Source: Flavobacteriales bacterium UBA7430
GTDB lineage: Bacteria > Bacteroidota > Bacteroidia > Flavobacteriales > UBA7430
DNA length: 15,085 nt
Direction: 5' to 3'
Assembly (NCBI GenBank): GCA_002478765.1
Contig: DLQO01000059.1
Span: forward strand, 1-15,085
Shown here piece by piece: positions 7,437-15,085 of the stretch. The notes beneath the pieces were generated by a model that was not told the DNA's origin, ran no database searches, and was given only the letters and a program-made list of their open reading frames with translations. The position numbers and the translations under genes are program-made. Within the stretch, counting starts at the first letter, position 1. Every line of letters starts with the position of its first letter.

Positions 7437-8879
7437 TTAACCTACACTCCCTTCCAATGAAAGTGAAAGTAATTTTTGTGCTTCTACGGCAAATTCCATA
7501 GGAAGCTGATTTAATACGTCTTTACAGTATCCATTAACAATCAAGCCTATTGCTTCATCAGTTCCGATACCTCTTTGGTTGCAATAGAAAAGTTGATCTT
7601 CTCCGATTTTAGAGGTAGTCGCTTCATGCTCGATTCGTGCTGTTTTATTTTTTACCTCGATGTAAGGGAAAGTGTGTGAGCCACAGGTATCTCCCATTAG
7701 TAATGAATCACACTGAGAAAAATTTCTAGCATTTTCAGCGCCTTTCATTATCTTGACTAAACCACGGTAGTTCCCATTACTGTTTCCAGCAGAAATTCCT
7801 TTAGAAATGATGGTACTCTTAGTGTTTTTACCAATATGGATCATTTTTGTTCCTGTATCGGCTTGTTGATAATTGTTTGTTACAGCAACAGAAAAGAATT
7901 CTCCAATAGAATAGTCACCTTTCAAAATACACGATGGATATTTCCAAGTAACTGCAGATCCAGTTTCTACCTGAGTCCATGATATTTTTGCATGATTGTG
8001 ACAGATCCCTCTCTTGGTTACAAAATTGAATACACCACCTTTACCCTCTTTATTTCCTGGGTACCAGTTCTGAACCGTAGAGTATTTAATCTCTGCGTTA
8101 TCCATTGCAACCAATTCTACCACAGCAGCATGAAGTTGATTTTCATCTCGTGATGGGGCTGTACAACCTTCTAGATAAGAAACATAAGACCCTTCATCTG
8201 CAATCAGTAACGTTCGCTCAAACTGACCCGTCCCCGCTTGATTGATACGGAAATATGTAGACAGCTCCATAGGACATCTAGTGCCTTTTGGGATGTAGCA
8301 AAAAGATCCGTCTGTAAACACCGCTGAGTTGAGGGCTGAATAGTAGTTGTCGGTTTTGGGAACTACAGATCCAATGTATTTTCTAACCAATTCAGGATGT
8401 TCTTGTATCGCTTCACTGATGGAACAAAATATGATTCCAAGTTCTCCTAACTTCTCTTTAAATGATGTTGCAACAGAAACCGAATCGACAACAATGTCAA
8501 CAGCAACTCCAGATAGTCTTTTTTGTTCCTCAAGAGAAATACCAAGCTTTTCAAAAGTCTTCAACAACTCAGGATCTACCTCATCAAGACTTTCTAAGGT
8601 TTTCTTTGGCTTGGGAGCAGAGTAGTAAGAAATCGATTGTAAATCGGGTTTTTTGTACGTAACATTCGCCCAGTCAGGCTCCGTCATCTCTTTAAATTTC
8701 TTGAATGCATCCAACCGCCAATCCAACAACCATTCAGGCTCATTTTTCTTCATTGAAATCAGGCGAATTACGTCCTCATTCAAACCCTTACTAATCGTGT
8801 CAGATTCAATATCGGTCACAAAACCGTATTTGTACTCGGAATTGGTGACCTCGTGTAATATTTTGTCTTCTTCTGTCAA
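7437..8879 (-). CDS. sufB: Fe-S scaffold subunit SufB (TTG start)
   Basis: SufB receives sulfur from SufE and carries the nascent cluster with SufD and SufC. The 480 residues match the family. Landmarks are [19 protein letters not shown] (18-36), [20 protein letters not shown] (191-210), [20 protein letters not shown] (236-255), [17 protein letters not shown] (384-400), where Cys390 probably equals the E. coli cluster cysteine 405, and [20 protein letters not shown] (416-435). The start is TTG (CAA at 8877-8879 on the + strand). An in-frame TAA lies 15 bases upstream with no ATG between, and the first internal ATG is residue 43, inside conserved sequence. The 18-base repeat at 8890-8907 precedes it. 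It follows the sufA-like gene after 66 bp and precedes sufC by 16 bp. Confidence 0.96.
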   Translation of the reverse strand: MTEEDKILHEVTNSEYKYGFVTDIESDTISKGLNEDVIRLISMKKNEPEWLLDWRLDAFKKFKEMTEPDWANVTYKKPDLQSISYYSAPKPKKTLESLDEVDPELLKTFEKLGISLEEQKRLSGVAVDIVVDSVSVATSFKEKLGELGIIFCSISEAIQEHPELVRKYIGSVVPKTDNYYSALNSAVFTDGSFCYIPKGTRCPMELSTYFRINQAGTGQFERTLLIADEGSYVSYLEGCTAPSRDENQLHAAVVELVAMDNAEIKYSTVQNWYPGNKEGKGGVFNFVTKRGICHNHAKISWTQVETGSAVTWKYPSCILKGDYSIGEFFSVAVTNNYQQADTGTKMIHIGKNTKSTIISKGISAGNSNGNYRGLVKIMKGAENARNFSQCDSLLMGDTCGSHTFPYIEVKNKTARIEHEATTSKIGEDQLFYCNQRGIGTDEAIGLIVNGYCKDVLNQLPMEFAVEAQKLLSLSLEGSVG

Positions 8880-8889
8880 CTTTATGTCT

Positions 8890-8907
8890 AATTAAAAGTT
8901 AAAAATT
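8890..8907 (-). repeat. 18-base direct repeat copy in the sufB leader
   Basis: This is identical to 6631-6648 (sense AATTTTTAACTTTTAATT). It ends 10 bases before the TTG start of sufB, in the 66-bp gap after the sufA-like gene. The embedded TAA is in the sufB frame, as it is in the sufD copy. Confidence 0.6.
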
Positions 8908-8945
8908 CGATTGGGAAACGCTCTAAACCTAATGTTTCCGGACAA

Positions 8946-9272
8946 CTATATTGCAAATGATTCCCCACAACCACATGTTCGTGTTGCGTTGGGATTATTA
9001 AAAGTAAACCCTTTGCCATTTAACCCTCCTGAGAAGTCTAACTCTGTTCCGGCAAGATATAGCAGGCTTTTTTTGTCTACCAAAATTCGAACCTCATTGT
9101 CTTCAATGAGCTTATCTCCCTCCAAACGGTCTTTAGTAAAGTCTAATTTATAAGATAAACCTGAACATCCACCACTAGACACTCCCACCTTTACAAAGGC
9201 ATCTTTACCAAGCCCATCTTCCTCTAATAGAGAATAGATTTTTTTCTTTGCTGTTTCAGTTACACTTACCAT
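8946..9272 (-). CDS. sufA: A-type iron-sulfur carrier protein (SufA/IscA family)
   Basis: A-type proteins bind iron or an Fe-S cluster and deliver it to target apoproteins. The 108-residue length is standard. The three ligand cysteines are present: Cys36 in SSGGCSGLSY, and Cys100 and Cys102 in the C-terminal TCGCGESF. It is the first gene of the suf operon, starting with ATG downstream of a -7 box at 9323-9330. The family is hard to subdivide (SufA, IscA, ErpA) by eye, and Bacteroidota annotations often call this gene iscA-like; the symbol rests on its position with sufBCDSE. A 66-bp gap separates it from sufB. Confidence 0.9.
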   Translation of the reverse strand: MVSVTETAKKKIYSLLEEDGLGKDAFVKVGVSSGGCSGLSYKLDFTKDRLEGDKLIEDNEVRILVDKKSLLYLAGTELDFSGGLNGKGFTFNNPNATRTCGCGESFAI

Positions 9273-9322
9273 ATTTAACTTACTATTATTTTAATCAATT
9301 CTAAGTCGTTATTTCTATTTTG

Positions 9323-9330
9323 CAAAGATA
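9323..9330 (-). promoter_or_regulatory. -7 box (TATCTTTG) of the suf operon promoter
   Basis: On the - strand TATCTTTG matches TAnnTTTG exactly. It lies 50 bases before the sufA ATG, predicting a leader of about 40-45 nt. A proper -33 TTG is missing at the right distance (TTCGA is the nearest resemblance), so the promoter may be weak or need an activator. No recognisable Fur or IscR-type operator was identified. Confidence 0.5.
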
Positions 9331-9399
9331 CGAAATAAAAATATCTATAAATCGAATTTTATAGAATCAATCTGCGATAAAAAAACATAATTTTACAGC

Positions 9400-10458
9400 A
9401 TGAGTATATTCGAAAACAAAGAGCAAAAATTTACATCCATCTCTAGCTTAGGAGAGTTCGGATTAATCGATCACATTACAAAGGATATCGAGCATTACAA
9501 TGACTCCACACTAAAAGGCGTAGGAGACGATGCTGCTGTGATTAAATGCGGAGCATTTTGCCAAGTTGTATCCACAGACTTATTGGTTGAAGGTGTGCAT
9601 TTTGACCTTTCATACGCACCGCTGAAGCATCTGGGGTATAAAGCTGTTGTTGTAAACCTGTCAGACATCTGCGCCATGAATGTCATTCCTACTCAAATAA
9701 CAGTTTCTTTAGCGCTTTCGAATCGTTTTCCTCTAGAGGCTGTAGAGGAGTTGTATGCAGGAGTTAAACTTGCCTGTAAACAATACGAGGTAGATTTAAT
9801 TGGTGGGGATACAACCAGTTCGTTGTCTGGCCTCATGATTAGTGTTACTGCAATGGGCATGGCAAAAGAAGAGGATATCGTGTACCGTTCTGGAGCTGGT
9901 GAGAAAGATTTAATTGTTACAACAGGAGACTTAGGCGGCGCATATCTGGGATTGCAAATTTTAGAACGTGAAAAGGCTGTTTTTATGGAAGATAAAAACA
10001 TGCAACCTGACTTACATGGATCTGAGTATGTTCTCGAAAGACAACTAAAACCCGAAGCGCGTAAAGATGTGGTGGAAATGTTCAAAAAAATGGATTTGAA
10101 ACCGACTTCTATGATTGATATTTCAGACGGTTTATCATCAGAACTCCTGCACTTAGCTAAATCTTCTGATGCAGGACTTCAAGTCTATGAAGAAAAAATT
10201 CCTGTTGACCCAACGGTGATGACCATTGCAGAAGAATTCAATTTAAACGGAGTTACTTGCGCGCTCAATGGCGGGGAAGATTATGAACTACTTTTCACTG
10301 TAGCTCAGAATGATTACGAAAAAATCAAAGCCAACCCGAACATGACAATCATCGGTTATATGACCGAAAAAAGCTCAGGAGTTCACCTTATCACACACGA
10401 TGCTAAGGCAATCCCGCTGACAGCGCAAGGGTGGAATTCTCATCAAAAAGATGCGTAA
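9400..10458 (+). CDS. thiL: Thiamine-monophosphate kinase
   Basis: ThiL phosphorylates thiamine monophosphate with ATP to form thiamine pyrophosphate, the last step of cofactor synthesis. The 352-residue protein belongs to the PurM/AIR-synthase-like superfamily. Its acidic metal- and phosphate-binding motifs are GVGDDAAVI (40-48), STDLLVEGVHFDL (58-70), VNLSDICAMN (85-94), GGDTTSS (135-141), MIDISDGLSSELLHLA (238-253) and GGEDYELLFT (291-300). The start MSIFENKEQKFTSISSLGEFGLI places the typical LGEFGLI at residues 17-23. Its leader has a near -7 box TAATTTTA at 9388-9395 (last base differs from consensus). It diverges from suf across 127 bp and ends base-to-base against the hydrolase gene on the other strand. 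Confidence 0.95.
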   Translation: MSIFENKEQKFTSISSLGEFGLIDHITKDIEHYNDSTLKGVGDDAAVIKCGAFCQVVSTDLLVEGVHFDLSYAPLKHLGYKAVVVNLSDICAMNVIPTQITVSLALSNRFPLEAVEELYAGVKLACKQYEVDLIGGDTTSSLSGLMISVTAMGMAKEEDIVYRSGAGEKDLIVTTGDLGGAYLGLQILEREKAVFMEDKNMQPDLHGSEYVLERQLKPEARKDVVEMFKKMDLKPTSMIDISDGLSSELLHLAKSSDAGLQVYEEKIPVDPTVMTIAEEFNLNGVTCALNGGEDYELLFTVAQNDYEKIKANPNMTIIGYMTEKSSGVHLITHDAKAIPLTAQGWNSHQKDA

Positions 10459-10480
10459 TTAAGAGGTTGCCTTTTTGATG
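10441..10480. repeat. Perfect 10-bp inverted repeat over the thiL / hydrolase stop codons
   Basis: CATCAAAAAG at 10441-10450 and CTTTTTGATG at 10471-10480 are exact reverse complements around a 20-base loop that contains both stop codons (TAA at 10456-10458; TTA, the - strand stop, at 10459-10461). With no intergenic DNA between the convergent genes, this dyad could serve as a weak two-way terminator or mRNA 3' stabilising stem. It lacks a GC-rich stem and a U-tract, so it could also be chance similarity of two lysine-containing tails. Confidence 0.45.
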
Positions 10481-11238
10481 GCTTCTAGAGCTTTTTCAGG
10501 AGCTTCTAAATGACTCATATGTCCCGCATCTTTGATTTCTATGAAGGTTGCATCGTTTTCCAATGCTTCTTGCTTGAGGCTTAAAGAAGACAAAACAGGG
10601 TCTTCCGCACCGAAAATGTAAGTCTTCTTTCCGCTAAACATTTTCAGAACACGGTTCGTGTCTCTTCTTTGCGCCATCCCTTTAAGGGCAGCTATGATAG
10701 CTGTTTCACTGAATTCATTGGCTTCTGCAACCATTTTATCTATCTTCATGGCGCCCCTTTTCAGGAAAATTTCTTGAAATAAAAAAGGAATTGATGTTTT
10801 TAGATAAACACTTTTTTTGTATTCAATCGAAGCAACTGCTCGTTCACGATTTTTCTTTCGATCTTCAGAATCAGACATTGCCGTTGAGTGAAACAAGCAG
10901 ATATGATTTATTTTTTCTGGACAAACATTAAGAGCAGCAAGGGCAACATACCCTCCCATAGAATGACCTATTAAAGTGCAATCGTTAATTTTTAATTCGA
11001 TCAACAGCGCATCTATACAAGTCGAAAAAAAAGACATCGTATGAATTTTACGTTCACAATCGGATTTGCCAAATCCAGGTAAATCGAGACATAAAACTTG
11101 CTTATTTTTAGATAGCGTAGGCACAACATCATCCCACATGTTAGAACTTTCCAAAAAACCATGAATAAGCAGGACAACGTCACCTGAACCATGAACTTCA
11201 TAGTGTAAATTTACGTTGTCGTGTAAAAAATAGGGCAT
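10459..11238 (-). CDS. Alpha/beta-fold hydrolase
   Basis: This 259-residue cytoplasmic alpha/beta hydrolase has a complete catalytic triad: nucleophile Ser93 in the elbow GHSMGG (91-96), acid Asp213 in FGAEDPV, and His240 in AGHMSHLEAPE. The oxyanion-hole HGF is at 26-28 (LLIHGFLESSNMW), and LDLPGFGKSD (51-60) is the usual strand-5 motif. A helical cap domain lies roughly at 122-195, rich in Lys/Arg/Glu. The substrate cannot be told; esterase, lactonase or MenH/BioH-like activities all share these features. It lies 50 bp downstream of the aminopeptidase P gene on the same strand and may be cotranscribed. Its stop codon directly abuts that of thiL on the opposite strand. Confidence 0.9.
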   Translation of the reverse strand: MPYFLHDNVNLHYEVHGSGDVVLLIHGFLESSNMWDDVVPTLSKNKQVLCLDLPGFGKSDCERKIHTMSFFSTCIDALLIELKINDCTLIGHSMGGYVALAALNVCPEKINHICLFHSTAMSDSEDRKKNRERAVASIEYKKSVYLKTSIPFLFQEIFLKRGAMKIDKMVAEANEFSETAIIAALKGMAQRRDTNRVLKMFSGKKTYIFGAEDPVLSSLSLKQEALENDATFIEIKDAGHMSHLEAPEKALEAIKKATS

Positions 11239-11288
11239 TTACAATCTCATTTTTTTCGTGATTACCAAAAGAATTTCTGAATGTAAGC

Positions 11289-12581
11289 TTACTGATTACG
11301 CATTAAAAATTCAATATCATTAGCTTCAATAGGTATGTTTGCCATCAGGTCTAAAGGACCATTTTCAGTCACTAAAATATCGTTCTCTAAACGTATTCCT
11401 AAATTTTCTTCAGGAATGTATATTCCGGGCTCACAAGTAAAAACCATACCCGCTTCCAAAATTCTAGAAAACGACCCTACATCATGAACATCCAGGCCCA
11501 AAAAGTGAGAAGTCCCATGCATAAAATACTTTCTGTAAGCCGGAGATTCTGGACTTTGATTGTCTACATCCGATTGAGTGAGCAATCCCAAGCCCAGTAA
11601 CTCTTGCTCCATGAATCGTCCAACTTTTTTGTTGTATTCAGACAAAAGAGTTCCAGGAACCAACATCTTTGTCGCCGACTTCATTACTCTCAACACAGCA
11701 TTGTACACGTCTTTTTGTCTCTTAGTGAATTTACCACTCACAGGAACACATCGTGTTAAATCAGAAGCATAATTAGCATATTCAGCAGCGAAATCCATTA
11801 AAATAACATCTCCTTCTTTACAAACTGCATTGTTGTCTGTGTAATGCAAAATACAGGCATTTTTACCCGAGGCTATAATGGGTGCGTAGGCAAATCCTCG
11901 CGACCTATTGCGCACAAATTCATGGATAATATCCGCTTCTATTTCAAACTCCATCGTGCCGGGCTTGATCTTTTTGAGTATTCTTCGAAAGGCTGACTCA
12001 GTAAGATTACATGCCTTTTGAATAAGTTCAACCTCCTGAACTTCCTTAACAGCCCGAAGATGATGCATGATGGATGCGCTGCATTCATAGTCATGATTTG
12101 CATGTGCGCCTCGTACCCACTTCGCAAATCGAGCATCACGTGTCTCTACCTCTATCGTTGCTCTGGAATGTTTGTTACGATTCAAATAAATATTTTCAAC
12201 CTCATCTATGATGCTCGAAAGGATTGACTCCAAATGATCCGACCAGTAAACCGTTTTTATTCCTGATATTTCAAAAGATTGCTTTTTATTTAATTTAGCA
12301 CCCTCCCAAACGGCAATATGATCATTGGTTTCTTTAACAAATAATACTTCCCTTAACTCCGGGTTTGAACAATCTGGAAAAAGAAGTAAAAGAGACTCTT
12401 CTTGATCGATCCCTGACAAATAGAATAAATCACTATTCTGTCGAAAAGGCATCGTACCATCCCCGTTTGTAGGCATTATATCATTGGAATTAAAAATTGC
12501 CAATGACTTTGGTTTAAGTTCTTTACAGAAACGTTTTCTATTATTAATGAACAGAGCCTGTTCGATTTTTTCGTATTTCAT
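11289..12581 (-). CDS. pepP: Xaa-Pro aminopeptidase (aminopeptidase P, M24B family)
   Basis: Aminopeptidase P removes an N-terminal residue preceding proline, using a dinuclear metal centre. The 430-residue protein has an N-terminal AMP_N domain (about 1-140), including the region with FRQNSDLFYLSGI (46-58), and a C-terminal pita-bread domain. The five metal ligands are visible: Asp263 (LMDFAAEY), Asp274 (YASDLTR), His355 (MHGTSHFLGLDVHD), Glu384 (FTCEPGIYIP) and Glu399 (IRLEND). Supporting histidines occur at 246, 359 and 366. There is no signal peptide, so a cytoplasmic enzyme is expected. It starts with ATG behind an AT-rich leader with a -7 box at 12615-12622, diverging from sdhC. The alpha/beta hydrolase gene follows 50 bp downstream. 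Confidence 0.94.
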   Translation of the reverse strand: MKYEKIEQALFINNRKRFCKELKPKSLAIFNSNDIMPTNGDGTMPFRQNSDLFYLSGIDQEESLLLLFPDCSNPELREVLFVKETNDHIAVWEGAKLNKKQSFEISGIKTVYWSDHLESILSSIIDEVENIYLNRNKHSRATIEVETRDARFAKWVRGAHANHDYECSASIMHHLRAVKEVQEVELIQKACNLTESAFRRILKKIKPGTMEFEIEADIIHEFVRNRSRGFAYAPIIASGKNACILHYTDNNAVCKEGDVILMDFAAEYANYASDLTRCVPVSGKFTKRQKDVYNAVLRVMKSATKMLVPGTLLSEYNKKVGRFMEQELLGLGLLTQSDVDNQSPESPAYRKYFMHGTSHFLGLDVHDVGSFSRILEAGMVFTCEPGIYIPEENLGIRLENDILVTENGPLDLMANIPIEANDIEFLMRNQ

Positions 12582-12614
12582 TGTTTTTTAATTTATCTAT
12601 ATATTCCAAGTACA

Positions 12615-12622
12615 CAAATATA
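12615..12622 (-). promoter_or_regulatory. -7 box (TATATTTG) upstream of pepP
   Basis: TATATTTG on the - strand fits TAnnTTTG and lies 33 bases before the pepP ATG. No TTG occurs at the expected -33 spacing, so the assignment is moderate. Confidence 0.45.
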
Positions 12623-12678
12623 AGTTTATAAAATGTGGTATTTAACCTATTAAGAATCAATATTAATTAATCTGATGG

Positions 12679-12709
12679 TTGTCTGCTAGCCGTTTGTGTC
12701 GTAAATTTG
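12679..12709 (+). promoter_or_regulatory. Promoter of the succinate dehydrogenase operon (TTG-N20-TAAATTTG)
   Basis: TTG at 12679-12681 and TAAATTTG at 12702-12709 are 20 bases apart, an exact fit to the Bacteroidota -33/-7 arrangement (TTG, 17-23 bases, TAnnTTTG). Transcription should begin near 12714-12717, leaving about 45 nt of leader before the sdhC ATG at 12761. This is the best promoter in the window. Confidence 0.75.
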
Positions 12710-12760
12710 CATAACCGAATTAAAAATTACTTTTTTAAAAACCAAGAAAAGGAAATTATC

Positions 12761-13435
12761 ATGAGCAACAACGCTGGATTATTTTCATCATCATTAGGAA
12801 GGAAGTACTTGATGGCTATTACAGGCTTATTTCTGTGCAGTTTTCTTTTAGTACACCTTATTGGAAACGTGGCTTTATACACAGATCCTGTGAAATTTAA
12901 CGAGTATACTCGTTTTATGTCCTCAAACCCAATCATCCGTGTTATGGAAATCATATTGGTCGCTGGATTTTTAGCGCACATTATTGATGCGGTACTCTTA
13001 ACTAAAGCAAACAAAGCGGCACAACCTGTAAAGTATGCCATGGATAAAAAGAATAGCTCATGGTATTCCAGAAATATGGGGCTTACCGGTTCAATTATTC
13101 TCGCTTTTTTAGTCCTGCACCTACAGTCGTTTTGGTATCAATACAAATTTGGTGAAATCTCTATGGCTATTGACAGCAATGGAGAAGTCATTAAAGACAT
13201 GTACAATATTGTGATTACTGCCTTTAAACAACCATGGTATTCCGCAATATATGTTGTTGCAATGATTTTATTGGGCTCGCATTTAAACCACGGATTCCAA
13301 TCTGCTTTTCAGTCCGTAGGACTTCGTCACAAAAAATACACGCCAACGATCAAAAAACTAGGAACAGCTTTTGCAGTTCTCATTACTTTAGGATTTATTT
13401 CATTTCCAATCTATTTCTATTTTACACAACTTTAA
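12761..13435 (+). CDS. sdhC: Succinate dehydrogenase / fumarate reductase cytochrome b subunit
   Basis: This 224-residue inner-membrane protein anchors SdhAB and carries two b hemes that pass electrons from succinate to menaquinone (Bacillus-type, five-helix, di-heme subunit). Hydrophobic segments lie at about 16-37, 60-82, 107-125, 158-176 and 200-222. Candidate heme-ligand histidines are His32 (LVHLIGN), His73 (LAHIID), His120 (VLHLQSFW) and His174 or His177 (GSHLNHGF). The N-terminal SSSLGRKYLMAITGLFL is typical of the Bacteroidota version. The ATG at 12761 was chosen because it is preceded by AAAGGAAA at a suitable distance; a longer reading from TTG at 12707 would start inside the -7 promoter box. 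The sdhA start follows after 3 bases, so the two are cotranscribed and probably translationally coupled. Confidence 0.95.
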   Translation: MSNNAGLFSSSLGRKYLMAITGLFLCSFLLVHLIGNVALYTDPVKFNEYTRFMSSNPIIRVMEIILVAGFLAHIIDAVLLTKANKAAQPVKYAMDKKNSSWYSRNMGLTGSIILAFLVLHLQSFWYQYKFGEISMAIDSNGEVIKDMYNIVITAFKQPWYSAIYVVAMILLGSHLNHGFQSAFQSVGLRHKKYTPTIKKLGTAFAVLITLGFISFPIYFYFTQL

Positions 13436-13438
13436 GAC

Positions 13439-15085
13439 ATGACGAAATTATTCGACAACATTCCAGAAGGTCCTTTAGTTGATAAATGGACCCAATACAA
13501 AGCCGATGCAAAGCTTGTTAACCCTTCTAACAGAAGAAATATCGACATCATTGTTGTCGGAACAGGGTTAGCAGGTGCTTCTGCAGCAGCTTCTTTAGGT
13601 GAAATGGGATTCAATGTAAAATCTTTCTGTTTCCAAGACTCTCCTCGAAGAGCGCACTCCATTGCCGCTCAAGGAGGTATTAACGCATCCAAAAACTATC
13701 AAAATGATGGAGACAGTACATACCGTCTTTTTTATGACACGATTAAGGGTGGTGATTACAGATCTCGAGAAGCAAACGTTTACCGGTTAGCTGAGGTATC
13801 CACGAACATCATCGATCAATGTGTTGCACAAGGGGTTCCTTTTGCACGCGAGTATGGTGGATTACTAGACAACCGATCTTTTGGTGGAGTACAAGTTCAA
13901 CGAACTTTTTATGCAAAAGGTCAAACGGGGCAACAATTATTGATTGGTGCATACCAAGCCTTAAGTCGTCAAATCAACAAGGGTAGCGTCACCATGTACA
14001 ACCGTCATGAAATGATGGATATTGTTAAAGTAGACGGGAAAGCAAGAGGAATTATCGCTCGAAATCTTATTACTGGTGAAATAGAGCGACACTCTGCCCA
14101 CGCTGTAGTTATTGCGTCTGGAGGTTATGGAAATGTATTCTTCCTTTCAACCAATGCTATGGGATCAAATTGTACAGCAGGCTGGAAGTCTTACAAAAGC
14201 GGTGCGCTTTTCGGAAATCCATGCTATGTACAAATACACCCAACGTGTATTCCTGTTTCAGGTGATCACCAGTCCAAATTAACCTTAATGTCGGAATCCC
14301 TCCGTAATGATGGTCGTATATGGGTGCCTAAGAAAAAAGAGGATGCTCAAGCCATTGCTAATGGAAAGAAGACTGCACTTGGTATTGCTGAAGAAGACAG
14401 AGACTATTACTTAGAAAGAAAATATCCAGCGTTTGGAAATTTAGTGCCTCGAGATGTTGCGTCTCGTGCAGCCAAAGAGCGTTGTGATGCTGGATTTGGT
14501 GTTAACAAAACAGGACAAGCTGTATTTTTAGATTTCTCAGATGCGATCAGTAGAATGGGTAAAGATACCGTTGCTGCACGATATGGGAATTTATTCCAAA
14601 TGTACGAGAAGATTACAGCAGAAAATCCGTACGAAATGCCCATGAAAATTTACCCTGCTGTTCACTACACCATGGGTGGAGTTTGGGTTGACTATAACCT
14701 TCAGACTACGGTTCCTGGATTGTTTGCTGCTGGGGAGGCCAATTTCTCTGATCATGGCGCTAACCGTTTGGGAGCATCTGCTTTGATGCAAGGTTTAGCT
14801 GATGGCTATTTTGTACTTCCATATACGATATCTAACTATCTTGCGGACGATATCCGTACAGAAAAGATTTCTACAGAACATGCTGAATTTGAACAAGCAG
14901 AGAAAAATGTAAAAGAACGTTTGGACTTTTTCATTAACAACAAAGGCTCAAAATCTGTAGACTATTTCCACAAAAAACTCGGAAAAATCATCTGGGAAAA
15001 TTGTGGGATGGCTCGAAACAAAAAAGACCTCGAAAGTGGAATAAAAGAGGTGAAAGAGCTGCGTGAAGAATTCTGGAAAGAAATC
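13439..15085 (+). CDS. sdhA: Succinate dehydrogenase / fumarate reductase flavoprotein subunit, right end cut by window
   Basis: SdhA oxidises succinate to fumarate at a covalently bound FAD in the TCA cycle and respiratory chain. The first 549 codons are present and open; the family is about 660-670 residues in Bacteroidota, so roughly the last sixth is missing. Visible motifs: the FAD Rossmann loop [12 protein letters not shown] (39-50); [13 protein letters not shown] (70-82), where His73 is the expected FAD-linked histidine; the active-site segment [33 protein letters not shown]; the substrate-site segment [14 protein letters not shown]; and [20 protein letters not shown] near the C-terminal FAD contact. 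The ATG at 13439 lies 3 bases after the sdhC stop. The iron-sulfur subunit gene sdhB is expected just beyond the right edge; its clusters would depend on a system such as the suf operon here. Confidence 0.96.
   Translation, partial: MTKLFDNIPEGPLVDKWTQYKADAKLVNPSNRRNIDIIVVGTGLAGASAAASLGEMGFNVKSFCFQDSPRRAHSIAAQGGINASKNYQNDGDSTYRLFYDTIKGGDYRSREANVYRLAEVSTNIIDQCVAQGVPFAREYGGLLDNRSFGGVQVQRTFYAKGQTGQQLLIGAYQALSRQINKGSVTMYNRHEMMDIVKVDGKARGIIARNLITGEIERHSAHAVVIASGGYGNVFFLSTNAMGSNCTAGWKSYKSGALFGNPCYVQIHPTCIPVSGDHQSKLTLMSESLRNDGRIWVPKKKEDAQAIANGKKTALGIAEEDRDYYLERKYPAFGNLVPRDVASRAAKERCDAGFGVNKTGQAVFLDFSDAISRMGKDTVAARYGNLFQMYEKITAENPYEMPMKIYPAVHYTMGGVWVDYNLQTTVPGLFAAGEANFSDHGANRLGASALMQGLADGYFVLPYTISNYLADDIRTEKISTEHAEFEQAEKNVKERLDFFINNKGSKSVDYFHKKLGKIIWENCGMARNKKDLESGIKEVKELREEFWKEI

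Noticed and set aside
9388..9395. TAATTTTA as a thiL promoter box
   Set aside because: It differs from TAnnTTTG at the last base, lies only 4 bases before the ATG, and has no -33 element; not strong enough to list as a feature.
9693..10085. 130-codon open frame on the - strand inside thiL
   Set aside because: Antisense shadow of thiL with low-complexity Ser/Thr-rich translation; no independent support.
12707..12760. N-terminal extension of SdhC from a TTG codon
   Set aside because: The TTG forms the end of the TAAATTTG promoter box, and the extension does not look like SdhC; the ATG at 12761 has a better upstream context and family-typical N-terminus.

Overview
The window looks like chromosomal DNA of a Bacteroidota bacterium, most likely from the Flavobacteriia or a close relative. 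The evidence is low GC content, several promoter boxes of the TAnnTTTG type, mostly AT-rich gene leaders with little Shine-Dalgarno character, a Bacteroidota-type PurF C-terminus, a DUF2480 protein inside a suf operon, and a five-helix SdhC followed by SdhA. No phage, transposon, CRISPR, tRNA or rRNA was seen. Almost everything is housekeeping.

Left edge (1-2718, + strand). The last 64 residues of a PurF-like amidophosphoribosyltransferase are followed by a 331-bp stretch with no intact gene. Part of that stretch (about 323-469) still reads as the decayed C-terminus of an M28-family metallopeptidase, with an in-frame TAA and lost metal-site residues. Next come gpsA (NAD(P)H-dependent glycerol-3-phosphate dehydrogenase) and a stand-alone NAD(P)-binding reductase of the thioester-reductase / fatty acyl-CoA reductase-like family.

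Centre (2739-9272, - strand). A complete SUF iron-sulfur cluster assembly operon reads, in transcription order, sufA-like, sufB, sufC, sufD, sufS, sufE, a DUF59/SufT-like gene, and a DUF2480 gene. SufS (with SufE) delivers persulfide sulfur, SufBCD is the ATP-dependent scaffold, SufA-like and the DUF59 protein act in cluster carriage or maturation, and DUF2480 is an uncharacterised Bacteroidota companion. The sufD-sufS and sufS-sufE junctions have no spacer at all (TAA directly followed by ATG). sufB and sufD, the two paralogous scaffold genes, both appear to start with TTG, and both are preceded by the same exact 18-base AT-rich sequence.

Right half. thiL (thiamine-monophosphate kinase, +) diverges from the suf operon. 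It ends base-to-base against an alpha/beta hydrolase gene on the - strand, and a perfect 10-bp inverted repeat spans the two stop codons. Upstream of the hydrolase on the same strand is an aminopeptidase P (M24B) gene. Diverging from that, with a strong -33/-7 promoter, is the start of the succinate dehydrogenase operon: sdhC complete, sdhA running off the right edge.

I did not find a clearly new multi-gene system. The items most worth a second look are the M28 peptidase remnant, the shared leader plus TTG starts of sufB and sufD, the stop-codon-spanning dyad, the DUF2480 gene, and the orphan acyl-thioester-reductase-like gene.
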